From positions 62,001 to 126,000 of the forward strand of contig JALOLR010000003.1 of NCBI GenBank assembly GCA_025455885.1: a stretch of DNA of 64,000 nucleotides, written 5' to 3'. Shown piece by piece: positions 41,695-52,066 of this stretch (positions are counted from its first letter, which is position 1; each line of letters begins with the position of its first letter). Under the pieces are notes generated by a model. The model made no database searches. It was not told the origin of the DNA and worked only from the letters and a program-made list of their open reading frames with translations. This DNA is from Acidimicrobiales bacterium. Its GTDB lineage: Bacteria; Actinomycetota; Acidimicrobiia; Acidimicrobiales; Acidimicrobilacustridaceae. Position numbers and translations under genes: made by a program.

Positions 41695-42372
41695 TCAGCG
41701 GGTGTGGAGGTGGTCGGGCAGGTGGCTCGTGTCGGAGAACCGGTACAGGCTGAACGAGTGCACGCCGCTGATCGGCACCGGGCGGACGACGCTCAGCGAG
41801 GCGTGGAACGACACGAACCGCTCCCACTCCCAGGGGACGGGATCGATGCCGAGGAGATGACCGAGGCTGACGGCGTTGGTGCCGGCGTGGGCCACGATCA
41901 CCACCCTCGGACCGGGGTCCTCGAGGTCCCAGACGACGGGATGTCCCGCCGACCGGCGTGCCCCCATCTCGGCGAGCAGTCCGTCGAGCCCTTCGGTGAT
42001 GCGGCGGTGGAACGCCCGGAAGCTCTCCCCGCCGGGCAACCCGTCCCACTGCTCGTCGAGCGGGCGGGCGCGGCTGTCGGCGAACGCCTTGCCGACGATC
42101 TCCGACGGGGTGCCCTGCCACACCGGGGCGGCGATCTCGGGCAGCCAGTCGAGGATCTCGGGCTCCGTCCCGAGCGCGTCGGCGATCGGCTCGGCGGTCT
42201 GGCGGGCCCGGATCAGCGGTGAGACCAGCAGCCGGTCCACCGGCCGGCCCAGGAAGGCCTCGCCGAGGTGACGGGCCTGCTGGTGGCCGTCGTCGGTCAG
42301 CACCGGGTCGTCGACGGCCAGTCCGTCGCGGTCCCACTCCGGTTGGCCGTGGCGGACGAAGACCAGCTCCAT
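41695..42372 (-). CDS. Histidine phosphatase family protein
   Basis: A 225-residue phosphoglycerate-mutase-like phosphatase. The catalytic RHG is in ELVFVRHGQPEWDRDG, the second Arg in LLVSPLIRARQTAEPIAD, the acid Glu in LPGGESFRAFHRRI and the second His in VVIVAHAGTNAVSLGHLL. It dephosphorylates small molecules; the substrate is not evident. Its ATG overlaps the stop of a tiny membrane protein gene (TGATG), so the two are coupled. Confidence 0.88.
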   Translation of the reverse strand: MELVFVRHGQPEWDRDGLAVDDPVLTDDGHQQARHLGEAFLGRPVDRLLVSPLIRARQTAEPIADALGTEPEILDWLPEIAAPVWQGTPSEIVGKAFADSRARPLDEQWDGLPGGESFRAFHRRITEGLDGLLAEMGARRSAGHPVVWDLEDPGPRVVIVAHAGTNAVSLGHLLGIDPVPWEWERFVSFHASLSVVRPVPISGVHSFSLYRFSDTSHLPDHLHTR

Positions 42373-42482
42373 CAGCCGAACAGCGCCCAGACAACGAGGG
42401 CCACGCACACGGCGATCGCCGCGACGACCATCACGACGTCGGCGGGGGAGCGGCGATGTGGCCGGAACGGGTTCATGCCCAC
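42372..42482 (-). CDS. 36-residue single-helix membrane protein
   Basis: A short frame coding about 36 residues: a basic start (NPFRPHRRSP) then one membrane helix (ADVVMVVAAIAVCVALVVWA) ending LFG. The stop overlaps the phosphatase ATG (TGATG). The GTG at 42482 lies six bases after GATACT, the leaderless spacing used by neighbours; an ATG at 42476 is the alternative. Positive-inside topology and coupling support a real gene, possibly anchoring or regulating the phosphatase. Confidence 0.55.
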   Translation of the reverse strand: MGMNPFRPHRRSPADVVMVVAAIAVCVALVVWALFG

Positions 42483-42488
42483 GTGCCC

Positions 42489-42494
42489 AGTATC
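42489..42494 (-). promoter_or_regulatory. -10-like box for the small membrane protein
   Basis: GATACT on the minus strand, six bases before the GTG at 42482; the first base departs from TAnnnT. Confidence 0.35.
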
Positions 42495-42562
42495 GCCTGC
42501 CGCGACGGATGGGCGCGCATCCGGGTCGCCGCCGGGTTTGGGGGCCGAGGAGGGTGCCCGGC

Positions 42563-42568
42563 TACCGT
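42563..42568 (+). promoter_or_regulatory. -10 box for cytochrome gene (leaderless)
   Basis: TACCGT, seven bases before the ATG at 42576. Confidence 0.5.
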
Positions 42569-42575
42569 CGCCGTC

Positions 42576-42914
42576 ATGAGCATCCGGCGCCCCTCGATCG
42601 TGGCCGGTGCGGTGCTGGCCGTCGCCCTCGCCGTGGCCGCCTGCTCGTCGTCGGAGACCACGAGCGTGCCGAGCGACCCGGTGTTGGCCCAGGGCCAGCG
42701 GACCTACCTCCAGTACTGCGCCAGCTGCCACGGGCGCGGCGGTGGGGGCGGGCTCGGCCCCAAGCTCGAGGGCGTGGTGGCCGAGCGCTACCCGAACGTC
42801 GAGGACCAGAAGGCGATCATCCTGAACGGCCAGGGGTCGATGCCGGCGTTCAAGGGCCGCTTCGACGAGGCCGAGCTCGACGCCCTGGTCCGCTACACCC
42901 GCGAGGGCCTCTGA
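42576..42914 (+). CDS. Lipid-anchored class I c-type cytochrome
   Basis: A 112-residue secreted electron carrier. The signal sequence ends in lipobox-like VAACSSS (Cys about 23), so the protein is probably lipid-anchored outside the membrane. Heme attachment CASCHGRGGG and the Met ligand in GQGSMPAFKGRF follow in the class I order, and the last helix is ELDALVRYTREG. It may pass electrons to a terminal oxidase; no oxidase is in the window. ATG placed by the -10 spacing. Confidence 0.88.
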   Translation: MSIRRPSIVAGAVLAVALAVAACSSSETTSVPSDPVLAQGQRTYLQYCASCHGRGGGGGLGPKLEGVVAERYPNVEDQKAIILNGQGSMPAFKGRFDEAELDALVRYTREGL

Positions 42915-42979
42915 TCCGTCCCCGCGGCTCGTCGGGCCCGGCCGTACGGATGGCCATTGTGGCCGCCGACCCGGCGGCC

Positions 42980-42985
42980 TACGGT
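42980..42985 (+). promoter_or_regulatory. -10 box for comM
   Basis: TACGGT, leaving a leader of about 65 bases with GGGAGG (43046-43051) five bases before the ATG at 43057. Confidence 0.4.
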
Positions 42986-43056
42986 GACGACCCAGGACCT
43001 CGGCGGCGCTGCCGCCCTCCACCCGTCGGCCTCGGCCGATCGTCAGGGAGGGCAGC

Positions 43057-44571
43057 ATGCTCGCCTCCGTCTCCTCGGCCACGCTGCTCGGCGTCGACGG
43101 GGTCGCCGTCGACGTGGAGGTCCACGTCGGCAACGGCCTGCCCGGCTTCACCGTCGTCGGCCTGCCCGACGCCTCGTGCCGCGAGGCACGCGACCGCACC
43201 CGCGCCGCCGTGCTCACCAGCGAGCTCGAGTGGCCGCAGCGCCGCACCACCGTCAACCTCGCACCCACCACCGTGCGCAAGGTGGGGGCGGGGCTCGACC
43301 TCGCCATCGCCGTCGCGGTGCTCGTCGCCACCGGGCAGGTGCCCCCCGAGGCGGTCGAGGGTCGCGCCTTCGTCGGCGAGCTGGGTCTCGACGGCTCGCT
43401 GCGCCACGTCCCCGGGGTGCTCTCCCTCGTCGACGCCGTCGCCGACGGGGAGGTGGTCGTCCCGCCGTCGTCGGTGGGTGAGGCGTCGGTGGTGGAGCGC
43501 CACACGGTGCGCACCGCGCCGACACTGGCCCGTCTCGTCGAGGCCCTCCGGGGCGCCGCGCCGTGGCCGAACCCGCCTGATCCGCCGCTCGAGCCGCCCG
43601 CCCCGCCCGCACCCGACCTCGCCGAGGTGCACGGGCACCTGCTGGGCCGTCAGGCCCTCGAGATCGCCGCCGCCGGGGGGCACCACCTGTTGATGACCGG
43701 GCCGCCCGGCGCCGGCAAGACCATGCTGGCCCGCCGCCTGCCCGGTCTCCTCCCGGACCTCGACGACGCCACCGCCTTCGACGCCACCCGCATCCACTCC
43801 ATCGCCGGACTCCCGGTGCCCGGTGGGCTGGTGCGCCGGCCGCCGTTGCGGGCGCCGCACCACGGCGCGTCGGCGGTGGCCGTGATCGGCGGGGGAGGGC
43901 CGCACCTGCGTCCCGGGGAGATCAGCCTCGCCCACGGCGGCGTGCTGTTCCTCGACGAGTTCGGCGAGTTCCCGCTCGTGGTGCTCGACGCCCTGCGCCA
44001 GCCGCTGGAGGACGGGGTGGTGCGCATCGCCCGCGCCGACCATCGGGTCAGCGTGCCGGCCAGGTTCCTCCTGGTCGCCGCCATGAACCCGTGCCCGTGC
44101 GGGGAGGGGATGAGCCCTGCGGGGTGCCGTTGCGGCGACCGGGCCCTCGAGCGCTACCGCCGCCGGGTGTCGGGACCGTTGCTCGATCGCTTCGACCTGC
44201 GTGTCGACGTCCTGCGCCCTGACCCCGCCCAGCTGCTCCGCGGTGGGTCGGGGGATCCCACGTCCGTCGTCGCCGCCCGGGTGACGACGGCCCGGCGTCG
44301 CGCTGCCGACCGGGGGGTGGTGGCCAACGCCGAGCTCTCCGGCGCGGACCTCGAACACCTGGCGCCGCTGACCCCCCGGGCCACCGAGCTCGTGGAGCAG
44401 GCCCTCACCAGCGGTCGGCTCAGTGCCCGCGGGCTGCGCCGGGTGTGGCGGGTGGCGCTCACCGTCGCCGACCTCGCCGGCGACGACGCCCCGATCGCCG
44501 CCGAGCACGTCGCCACCGCCCTCCACCTGCGCAGCGAGCCGACGTTCCTCGTCGGCCGGCGGGCCAGCTGA
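43057..44571 (+). CDS. comM: YifB/ComM family Mg-chelatase-like AAA+ ATPase
   Basis: A 504-residue AAA+ protein. The N-terminal Lon-protease-like domain (GLPGFTVVGLPDASCREARD, FVGELGLDGSLRHVPGVL) precedes the ATPase with Walker A MTGPPGAGKTMLARRLP, Walker B GGVLFLDEFGEF and PCPCGEG/CRCG cysteines. A C-terminal helical domain follows. ComM-type helicases promote branch migration in natural transformation; next to dprA this fits DNA uptake or recombination. dprA starts one base after its stop. Confidence 0.93.
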   Translation: MLASVSSATLLGVDGVAVDVEVHVGNGLPGFTVVGLPDASCREARDRTRAAVLTSELEWPQRRTTVNLAPTTVRKVGAGLDLAIAVAVLVATGQVPPEAVEGRAFVGELGLDGSLRHVPGVLSLVDAVADGEVVVPPSSVGEASVVERHTVRTAPTLARLVEALRGAAPWPNPPDPPLEPPAPPAPDLAEVHGHLLGRQALEIAAAGGHHLLMTGPPGAGKTMLARRLPGLLPDLDDATAFDATRIHSIAGLPVPGGLVRRPPLRAPHHGASAVAVIGGGGPHLRPGEISLAHGGVLFLDEFGEFPLVVLDALRQPLEDGVVRIARADHRVSVPARFLLVAAMNPCPCGEGMSPAGCRCGDRALERYRRRVSGPLLDRFDLRVDVLRPDPAQLLRGGSGDPTSVVAARVTTARRRAADRGVVANAELSGADLEHLAPLTPRATELVEQALTSGRLSARGLRRVWRVALTVADLAGDDAPIAAEHVATALHLRSEPTFLVGRRAS

Positions 44572-44572
44572 G

Positions 44573-45709
44573 ATGGCCCTCCCCGACGAGGCCTACGTCG
44601 TGGCGCTGGCCGCCTTGCCCGGCGCCGGCCCGGCCCGGCTGCGGGCCGTGCTCGACGCGTTCGGCCCCGAGGAGGGGTGGGCACGGGTGCGAGCAGGGGG
44701 TGTGCCCGGTGAGGTCCTGGCCGCGGCCGGGGCCCGGCAGCCCTCCTCGGTCGTGGCCCGCTGGCGCGCCGAGGCGGGCCGCCTGGACCCGGCACGGGCC
44801 TGGGACGCCCACCGCGAGGCGGGGGTCGGGGTCGCCGTCCTCGGCTCCCCGGCGTTCCCTGCCGCGCTCGCCGACGACGACGACCCGCCGGTGGTCGTGT
44901 TCTGGCGGGGCGACCCCGACCACCTCGCCGGCGCCCGCGCCGCCGTCGTCGGCACCCGCGACGCCACCGCCTACGGCATCGATGTGGCCCACCGGATGGG
45001 GCGCGGCCTGTCCGAGGCCGGCGTGTCGGTCGTCTCCGGGCTGGCCCTCGGCATCGACGGTGCGGCCCACGCCGGGGCGTTGGCCGTCGGCGGTGCGCCG
45101 GCACTCGGGGTGGTCGGTTCGGGCCTCGACCACGTGTACCCGCGAGACCACGGCGGACTGTGGCGGGCGGTCGCCGAAGGGGGCCTGCTCCTGAGCGAGT
45201 ACCCCCTCGGCACCCCGCCCGCGCCATGGAGGTTCCCGGCCCGCAACCGACTCATCGCGGCGCTCGCCGACGTGGTGGTCGTCGTCGAGTCCCACGCCAC
45301 CGGCGGAGCCATGGGCACGGCCATGGAGGCCGACCGTCGGGGTCGCGCCGTGCTCGCCGTGCCCGGCCCCGTGACGGCGCCGAGCTCGGCGGGCACCAAC
45401 CAGCTCCTCTTCGACGGGCGGGGGCCCGCCCGCGACACCGACGACGTGCTGCTCGCCCTGGGGATGGAGGTGGTCGGGCGGCGCCGGGCCCGCGAGCGCC
45501 GCCCCCGCCCGACCGGCGCGGCCGCCGAGGTGCTCGACGCACTCGGTTGGCACGCCGTGGGACTCGAGCAACTGGTGCTGGCCACGGGGCTCGACACCGG
45601 GGTCGTGGCGCTGGCTCTCGACGACCTCGAAGGGGCCGGCTGGGTGGCGCGACGCGGAGGGTGGGTCGAGCGTCTGGGGCGCGACAGCTCGGGAGGGTCG
45701 GACCGGTGA
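44573..45709 (+). CDS. dprA: DNA-processing protein DprA
   Basis: A 378-residue Rossmann-fold DNA-binding protein that loads RecA on incoming single strands. An N-terminal helix-hairpin-helix (ALPGAGPARLRAVLDAFG) precedes AAVVGTRDATAYGIDVAHRM, VVSGLALGIDGAAHAGALAV, VYPRDHGGL, SEYPLGTPPAPWRFPARNRL and SHATGGAMGTAMEADRRGR, the DprA core. A winged-helix tail ends the protein (LEQLVLATGLDTGVVALALD). Paired with comM as in many bacteria. Confidence 0.94.
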   Translation: MALPDEAYVVALAALPGAGPARLRAVLDAFGPEEGWARVRAGGVPGEVLAAAGARQPSSVVARWRAEAGRLDPARAWDAHREAGVGVAVLGSPAFPAALADDDDPPVVVFWRGDPDHLAGARAAVVGTRDATAYGIDVAHRMGRGLSEAGVSVVSGLALGIDGAAHAGALAVGGAPALGVVGSGLDHVYPRDHGGLWRAVAEGGLLLSEYPLGTPPAPWRFPARNRLIAALADVVVVVESHATGGAMGTAMEADRRGRAVLAVPGPVTAPSSAGTNQLLFDGRGPARDTDDVLLALGMEVVGRRRARERRPRPTGAAAEVLDALGWHAVGLEQLVLATGLDTGVVALALDDLEGAGWVARRGGWVERLGRDSSGGSDR

Positions 45710-45769
45710 GCACCCGGGTGCGCGCCCAATGGGCCGAACGGACCCTGGATGACCCCGCTGACCTGCGGT

Positions 45770-45775
45770 TACAGT
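45770..45775 (+). promoter_or_regulatory. -10 box for xer recombinase (leaderless)
   Basis: TACAGT, six bases before the ATG at 45782. Confidence 0.5.
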
Positions 45776-45781
45776 GCCGCG

Positions 45782-46672
45782 ATGCAGTGCGACGGCGACC
45801 ACTGGTCGCTCGACGGCTTCACCGCGTCGCTCACGAGCGCCGCTCCCACCACCGTCCGCGCGTACCGCGGCGACCTCGAGGCCTTCGTCGAGTGGGCCAC
45901 CCGCCTCGGGCTCGACGGCCCCGGCGCGGTCACCCGCACCACGCTACGCCGCTACGTCGCCCACCTCGCCACCCGTCGCTACGCCCGACGCACCATCGCC
46001 CGCAAGGCCTCCTCGCTGCGTCGCTACTTCGGCTGGGCGGCCCGCACCGGGCTGTCGGGAGCCGATCCCTCCACCGGGCTCAGCGCCCCAGGGGGGGCCG
46101 GTCGTCTTCCCCGGGTGCTGCGTGCCGACGAGCTCGACGCCCTCCTCGACCCACCGGCCACGGTCGACCCGTCGCCGGCGCTGCGCAGCCGCGACGACGC
46201 CGTGCTCGAGCTCCTCTACGGCAGCGGGCTCCGCGTCGGCGAGGTCTGCGCCCTCCGGCCGGCGGACCTCGATCTGGATCGCCGCCGCATCACGGTCCGG
46301 GGGAAGGGCTCGAAGGAGCGGGTCGTGCCGCTCGGCGCCCCCACGGTCGAGGCGCTGCGGGAGTGGATGGGCCACGGCCGGCGCCAGCTCGCCACCGCCG
46401 ACACGCCGGCCGACGCGGTCTTCCTGGCCGTGCGGGGAGGGCGCCTCGGCGACCGGGAGGTCCGGCGCATCCTCGACCGCCGCGCGCCCGCTCCCACCCA
46501 CCCCCACGCCCTGCGGCACACCTACGCCACTCATCTCCTCGACGGAGGTGCCGACATACGTACGGTGCAGGAGCTCCTGGGGCATGCCGACCTCGGCACC
46601 ACGCAGCACTACACTCACGTCAGCAAGCAGCGACTCCGCTCGGTGCTCGATCAGACTCATCCCCGGGCCTAG
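45782..46672 (+). CDS. XerC/XerD-type tyrosine recombinase
   Basis: A 296-residue site-specific recombinase, probably resolving chromosome dimers at dif. The SAM-like core-binding N domain (TTVRAYRGDLEAFVEWA) precedes the catalytic domain with Arg in LLYGSGLRVGEVCALRPADL, Lys in RGKGSKERVVPL, HALRHTYATH, LGHADLGTTQHYTHV (last Tyr the nucleophile). Typical length. Its location between dprA and whiG is the housekeeping position, not that of a mobile element. No dif site is visible nearby. Confidence 0.92.
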   Translation: MQCDGDHWSLDGFTASLTSAAPTTVRAYRGDLEAFVEWATRLGLDGPGAVTRTTLRRYVAHLATRRYARRTIARKASSLRRYFGWAARTGLSGADPSTGLSAPGGAGRLPRVLRADELDALLDPPATVDPSPALRSRDDAVLELLYGSGLRVGEVCALRPADLDLDRRRITVRGKGSKERVVPLGAPTVEALREWMGHGRRQLATADTPADAVFLAVRGGRLGDREVRRILDRRAPAPTHPHALRHTYATHLLDGGADIRTVQELLGHADLGTTQHYTHVSKQRLRSVLDQTHPRA

Positions 46673-46680
46673 GGATCGCT

Positions 46681-47460
46681 GTGGACGACGAACAAGCAGC
46701 CCAGACACAGCGCCTCTGGACCGCCTACAAGGCGTCCGGGCAGAAGTCGGACCGTGATCGCCTGATCCTGGTCTACTCGCCGCTCGTCAAGTACGTGGCC
46801 AGCCGAGTGGCCGTGGGCCTGCCCCAGAACGTCGAGCAGGGCGACCTCGTCAGCTACGGCATGTTCGGCCTCATCGACGCGATCGAGAAGTTCGACCTCG
46901 AGCGGGGCTTCAAGTTCGAGACCTACGCCATCTCCCGCATCCGGGGGGCGATCCTCGACGAGCTGCGCTCCATCGACTGGGTGCCCCGGTCGGTCCGGGC
47001 CAAGGCCCGTGCCCTCGAGCAGGCCTACGCGAAGCTCGAGAACGAGTTGCGTCGCAGCCCGACCGAGGCCGAGATCGCCGTCGAGCTCGACCTGACCGAC
47101 GACCAGCTCCAGACCACGCTCTCCCAGATCTCGTTCATCGGCCTGGCCGCGCTCGACGAGGTCATGGGCGGGGGCGAGCGGGGTGAGTCGATGACCCTCG
47201 GCGACACCGTCGCCGACAGCGGCGAGGGCCCCGTCGACGCGTTCGAGGTCGTCGAGATGAAGCAGATCCTCGCCGACGCCGTCAACGGCATGCCCGAGCG
47301 CGAGAAGCTCGTGCTCACCCTCTACTACTACGAGGGTCTCACCCTGGCCGAGATCGGTCGGGTGCTCGGCGTCACCGAGAGCCGTGTGTGCCAGATCCAC
47401 ACCAAGGCCGTGCTCCAGCTGCGCTCCCGGATCCAGGCCACCGAGCGCGAACCGGTCTGA
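46681..47460 (+). CDS. whiG: RNA polymerase sigma factor, FliA/WhiG family
   Basis: A 259-residue sigma-28-type factor. Region 2 has LVKYVASRVAVGLPQNVEQG, SYGMFGLIDAIEKFD and GFKFETYAISRIRGAILDEL. Region 3 has RSVRAKARALEQAYAKLE. Region 4 has PEREKLVLTLYYYEGLTLAE and GVTESRVCQIHTKA. In Streptomyces the WhiG gene, needed for sporulation, sits just before rpsB as here; in motile relatives the same family controls flagella. GTG at 46681 follows the xer stop (TAGGGATC) closely; a local start signal is possible. Confidence 0.93.
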   Translation: MDDEQAAQTQRLWTAYKASGQKSDRDRLILVYSPLVKYVASRVAVGLPQNVEQGDLVSYGMFGLIDAIEKFDLERGFKFETYAISRIRGAILDELRSIDWVPRSVRAKARALEQAYAKLENELRRSPTEAEIAVELDLTDDQLQTTLSQISFIGLAALDEVMGGGERGESMTLGDTVADSGEGPVDAFEVVEMKQILADAVNGMPEREKLVLTLYYYEGLTLAEIGRVLGVTESRVCQIHTKAVLQLRSRIQATEREPV

Positions 47461-47555
47461 CCCCCCGGCGTCGGCGGACCCACCGCCCCGACGTCGCTCG
47501 CCGTCGCGGCGGCCCCTCCTTCCCCCCGTGAACCTGCGCACCCGGGGAGGGGCCC

Positions 47556-49166
47556 GTGCCCCGCACGCTCCGCGCCGTCGTCGGCGCTCTCGTCGTCGTT
47601 GCCGTACTCGTCGCGCTCGGCGCGGCCGGGCCTCTTCCGCCGGCGTCGGCGGGAGCCGACCGGCCCGTCTATCGGCCCCCGGTCGACGGTCCCGTCGTCT
47701 CGCCCTTCGACCTGCCCGCTCAGCCGTGGATGGCCGGCAACCGGGGCATCGACTACGCGCCGGCGCCCGGCACGCCGGTGCTGGCCGCCGCCGAGGGGGT
47801 GGTCGAGTTCGCCGGACCGGTGGGCGGGGCACTCCACGTCACCGTCCGCCACGGTGACGGCCTGCGCACCAGCTACTCGTTCTTGGCCGAGGTCACCGTC
47901 GCCACCGGGGCCAGGGTCCGCCAGGGGCAGCCCGTCGGCGTCGCCGGCGGGCCGATCCACTTCGGGGTGCGCGACCCCGACGGGCGCTACCTCGACCCGG
48001 TACTCCTCCTCGCCGGCGAGCTCGTACCCGACGCGGTGCTCGTCCCCGGCACCGCCGAGGGAGCCGATCCGCTCGTCGAGCGACGCAGCCTGCTGTCGGT
48101 CCTCACCTCGAACGGCGTCGCCGCCACCACCTGGGCCGTCGACGCGTGGGCCTCGGCGGCGTCGGCGACGGTCGACTCGCTGGCCGGGGCCGACGTCCTG
48201 GGGTTGGCGTGGCGGGCGTGGCGGGAGTGCACGCCGGGGTCGACGGCGGTGCCGCCTCACGACGGTCGGCGGGTGGCGGTGGTCGTGAGCGGGTTGGGCA
48301 CGGGCAGCGGGGGCAACTCCGCCTGGGAGATCCCGACGGATCGTCTCGGCTACGAGACCGCCGACGTGGTGCGGTTCTCCTATGCGGGCGGACGGTCGCC
48401 CGATGCCCGGGTCGCGCACCGGCCCGGGGCGCCGGGGCTCGACGGGCTGGCGGTGCGGGAGTTCGGTGCCCCGGACTCCCAGCAGGCCATCGAGGAGTCG
48501 GCGGCCCGCCTCGCCGCGCTGCTCACGGAGGTCGCGGCGCGGGCCCCCGGCGTCCCGATCGACGTGATCGCCCACTCCCAGGGCGGGGTCGTCTCACGGG
48601 CGGCCATCGCCGGCGCGGCCGAGCGCGGCGCCCTCCCCGCCACGGTGGAGAACTTGGTCACGCTCGGCTCGCCCCACCGGGGCGCCCCGTTGGCCGACGT
48701 CGTCGCCGAGCTCGAGGCCAGCGAGCGCGGTCGGGTGGTGCTCGACGAGGTGTCGGACCGCTTCGGGCTGGGCGACCTCGATCCGTCCGCACCGGCCGCG
48801 GGACAGCTCCGGCGGGGGGCTGAGGGGCTCTCGGGCCGGGTCGACCAGCCGTTGCCCGACCAGGTGCGGTTCACCTCCATCGGCGCCCGGTGGGACCTGA
48901 CGGTCCCCGCTCCCCAGACCGGGGACGCGGCGGCGCGCGTGGTCGTCGTCGATCCCGGGCTCACCGATGCCCATGGAGCGCTCACGTCCGACCCGGCCGC
49001 CGAGCGTGAGATCGGGCTCGCCGTGGCCGGTTTGGCGCCGGGGTGCGAGTCACCGGTCGACGTGCTCGCCGACGGCGTGGGCTCGGGGGCCGTCGTGGTC
49101 CTCGAGAGCGCCGCAGCGGCGGCGGCGGCGGGCGGGACGGCCGTGGCCGACGCCGTCGGGCCCTGA
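47556..49166 (+). CDS. Secreted fusion: degenerate M23/LytM-like domain plus alpha/beta hydrolase
   Basis: A 536-residue exported protein. The signal peptide ([20 protein letters not shown]) ends near ASAGA at about residue 33. An M23-like domain spans about 45-160, but both zinc motifs are changed: family HRGxD reads GNRGIDYA (His to Asn), and HLHFG reads GPIHFGVRD (first His lost). The second half (about 240-500) is an alpha/beta hydrolase with nucleophile elbow AHSQGG, a conserved [13 protein letters not shown] and a late TDAHGAL His, as in triacylglycerol lipase-like enzymes. GGAGG five bases before GTG fixes the start. In Streptomyces a simple M23 gene occupies this whiG-rpsB gap. Confidence 0.85.
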   Translation: MPRTLRAVVGALVVVAVLVALGAAGPLPPASAGADRPVYRPPVDGPVVSPFDLPAQPWMAGNRGIDYAPAPGTPVLAAAEGVVEFAGPVGGALHVTVRHGDGLRTSYSFLAEVTVATGARVRQGQPVGVAGGPIHFGVRDPDGRYLDPVLLLAGELVPDAVLVPGTAEGADPLVERRSLLSVLTSNGVAATTWAVDAWASAASATVDSLAGADVLGLAWRAWRECTPGSTAVPPHDGRRVAVVVSGLGTGSGGNSAWEIPTDRLGYETADVVRFSYAGGRSPDARVAHRPGAPGLDGLAVREFGAPDSQQAIEESAARLAALLTEVAARAPGVPIDVIAHSQGGVVSRAAIAGAAERGALPATVENLVTLGSPHRGAPLADVVAELEASERGRVVLDEVSDRFGLGDLDPSAPAAGQLRRGAEGLSGRVDQPLPDQVRFTSIGARWDLTVPAPQTGDAAARVVVVDPGLTDAHGALTSDPAAEREIGLAVAGLAPGCESPVDVLADGVGSGAVVVLESAAAAAAAGGTAVADAVGP

Positions 49167-49204
49167 GCCGCCGGGTCGGGTTGGCCGGGCGGGGCCGACC
49201 TCCG

Positions 49205-49210
49205 TAGACT
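49205..49210 (+). promoter_or_regulatory. -10 box for rpsB-tsf
   Basis: TAGACT. It leaves a leader of about 135 bases before rpsB, long enough for the autoregulation known for rpsB in other bacteria. Confidence 0.45.
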
Positions 49211-49353
49211 CACCGTCCGGTCCGGCGTCGTGCCCGACCCCGACGAGGAGCCGGTCGCCCCTCACACGACACTCTCGGGTCCGCCGACCAACGGTCGCCT
49301 CGTTTCGGGGCGCGGGCGGAGCTCGATCCGCCCAACCGTTGGAGGAGACAACC

Positions 49354-50352
49354 ATGGCCCCCGTCGTCACCATGCGCCAGCTGCTCGAGGCCGGCGTCCA
49401 CTTCGGTCACCAGACCCGTCGTTGGAACCCGAAGATGAAGCGCTTCATCCACGGCGAGCGCAACGGCATCTACATCATCGACCTCCAGCAGACGTTGGGG
49501 CGCATCGAGACCTCCTACAGCTTCGTCCGCGACCTCGTCGCCGGCGGCGGCACCATCTTGTTCGTGGGCACCAAGAAGCAGGCCCAGGACCCGGTGCAGT
49601 CCTACGCCGAGAAGTGCGGCATGCCCTACGTCAACGAGCGCTGGCTCGGCGGCATGCTCACCAACTTCCAGACCATCTCGAAGCGGGTCGCGAAGATGAA
49701 GGAGTACCAGCGCATGCGGGACTCCGGTGAGTTCGAGGCGATGCCGAAGAAGGAAGCCCTCCTCATCAGCCGGGAGCTCGAGAAGCTCGAGCGCAACCTC
49801 GGCGGCATCCGCAACATGGAGCGGCTGCCCGACGCCATCTTCGTGCTCGACACGAAGAAGGAGGACATCGCCGTCACCGAGGCCAACAAGCTCGGCCTCC
49901 CGATCGTGGCGGTCGTCGACACCAACTGCGACCCCGACATCATCCAGTTCGTCATCCCCGGCAACGACGACGCCATCCGTTCGGCCAACCTCATGGCCCG
50001 AGTGATCGCCGACGCCGTCGAGGAGGGCCGCTTCATCGCCTCGCGCTCCGGTGGTGGGGCGACCGCCACCCCGGTGGCCGCCGAACGCACCCCCGAGGAG
50101 GAGGCCGCGCACGAGGCGGCGCAGGCCGAGGCCCGCCGGCAGGCCGCCCAGGCCGCGCAGCAGCGTGAGGCCCGCATCGCCGCCGAGAAGGCCGAACCGG
50201 CCCAGTCGGCCGTGGAGACCGAGGCGCTGGCCGCCGACGAGCCCACCGGCGCCGGGCTCAGCCCCGAGACCGCCGAGAACCTGCTCGACGACGCCGCCGC
50301 CGTCACCGCCGACGAGATCGCCGCCGAGACCGACACCCCCCAGGAGTCCTGA
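49354..50352 (+). CDS. rpsB: 30S ribosomal protein uS2
   Basis: A 332-residue ribosomal protein: [55 protein letters not shown] and [19 protein letters not shown]. About 90 residues longer than E. coli S2 because of an Ala/Glu-rich C-terminal tail (from about residue 235) common in actinobacteria. ATG at 49354 has GGAGGAG 6 bases upstream. tsf follows after 3 bases. Confidence 0.97.
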   Translation: MAPVVTMRQLLEAGVHFGHQTRRWNPKMKRFIHGERNGIYIIDLQQTLGRIETSYSFVRDLVAGGGTILFVGTKKQAQDPVQSYAEKCGMPYVNERWLGGMLTNFQTISKRVAKMKEYQRMRDSGEFEAMPKKEALLISRELEKLERNLGGIRNMERLPDAIFVLDTKKEDIAVTEANKLGLPIVAVVDTNCDPDIIQFVIPGNDDAIRSANLMARVIADAVEEGRFIASRSGGGATATPVAAERTPEEEAAHEAAQAEARRQAAQAAQQREARIAAEKAEPAQSAVETEALAADEPTGAGLSPETAENLLDDAAAVTADEIAAETDTPQES

Positions 50353-50355
50353 GAG

Positions 50356-51896
<1,541 letters not shown>

Positions 51897-51955
51897 GGTC
51901 CGCTGAGGTCCGCCCGCGCCGCGGCCGGCCCCCCCTCGGCGGTGGCCCGACGGGG

Positions 51956-51961
51956 TAGCGT
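51956..51961 (+). promoter_or_regulatory. -10 box for frr and its upstream ORF
   Basis: TAGCGT, six bases before the GTG at 51968 that opens a 32-codon upstream frame. Confidence 0.45.
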
Positions 51962-51967
51962 CGGAGC

Positions 51968-52066
51968 GTGGGGTGCGAGAAGACCGGTGTCGATCTCCGC
52001 CCACCCCCGCGCACCGGACGCGGTGAGGCCCGACGAAGCCGAGGAGAGCAGTTCTGCGATGAGTAG
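51968..52066 (+). CDS. Possible leaderless 32-residue leader peptide upstream of frr
   Basis: GTG at 51968 stands six bases after TAGCGT, exactly the leaderless geometry seen elsewhere in the window. The frame codes 32 residues, Arg- and Pro-rich with two Cys (residues 3 and 30), and stops at TAG 52064-52066. It overlaps the frr ATG (52059) in another frame. Termination there could feed ribosomes to frr. It may also be chance, since open frames are common at this GC content. No similarity recognised. Confidence 0.35.
   Translation: MGCEKTGVDLRPPPRTGRGEARRSRGEQFCDE

Noticed and set aside
45782-46672. Tyrosine recombinase as sign of an integrated mobile element
   Set aside because: It lies in the conserved dprA-xer-whiG housekeeping order, has XerC/D length, and no attachment repeats or phage genes surround it.
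51942-52058. Longer N terminus for frr starting at GTG 51942
   Set aside because: That start lies upstream of and across the TAGCGT box, and the added residues do not resemble any ribosome recycling factor.
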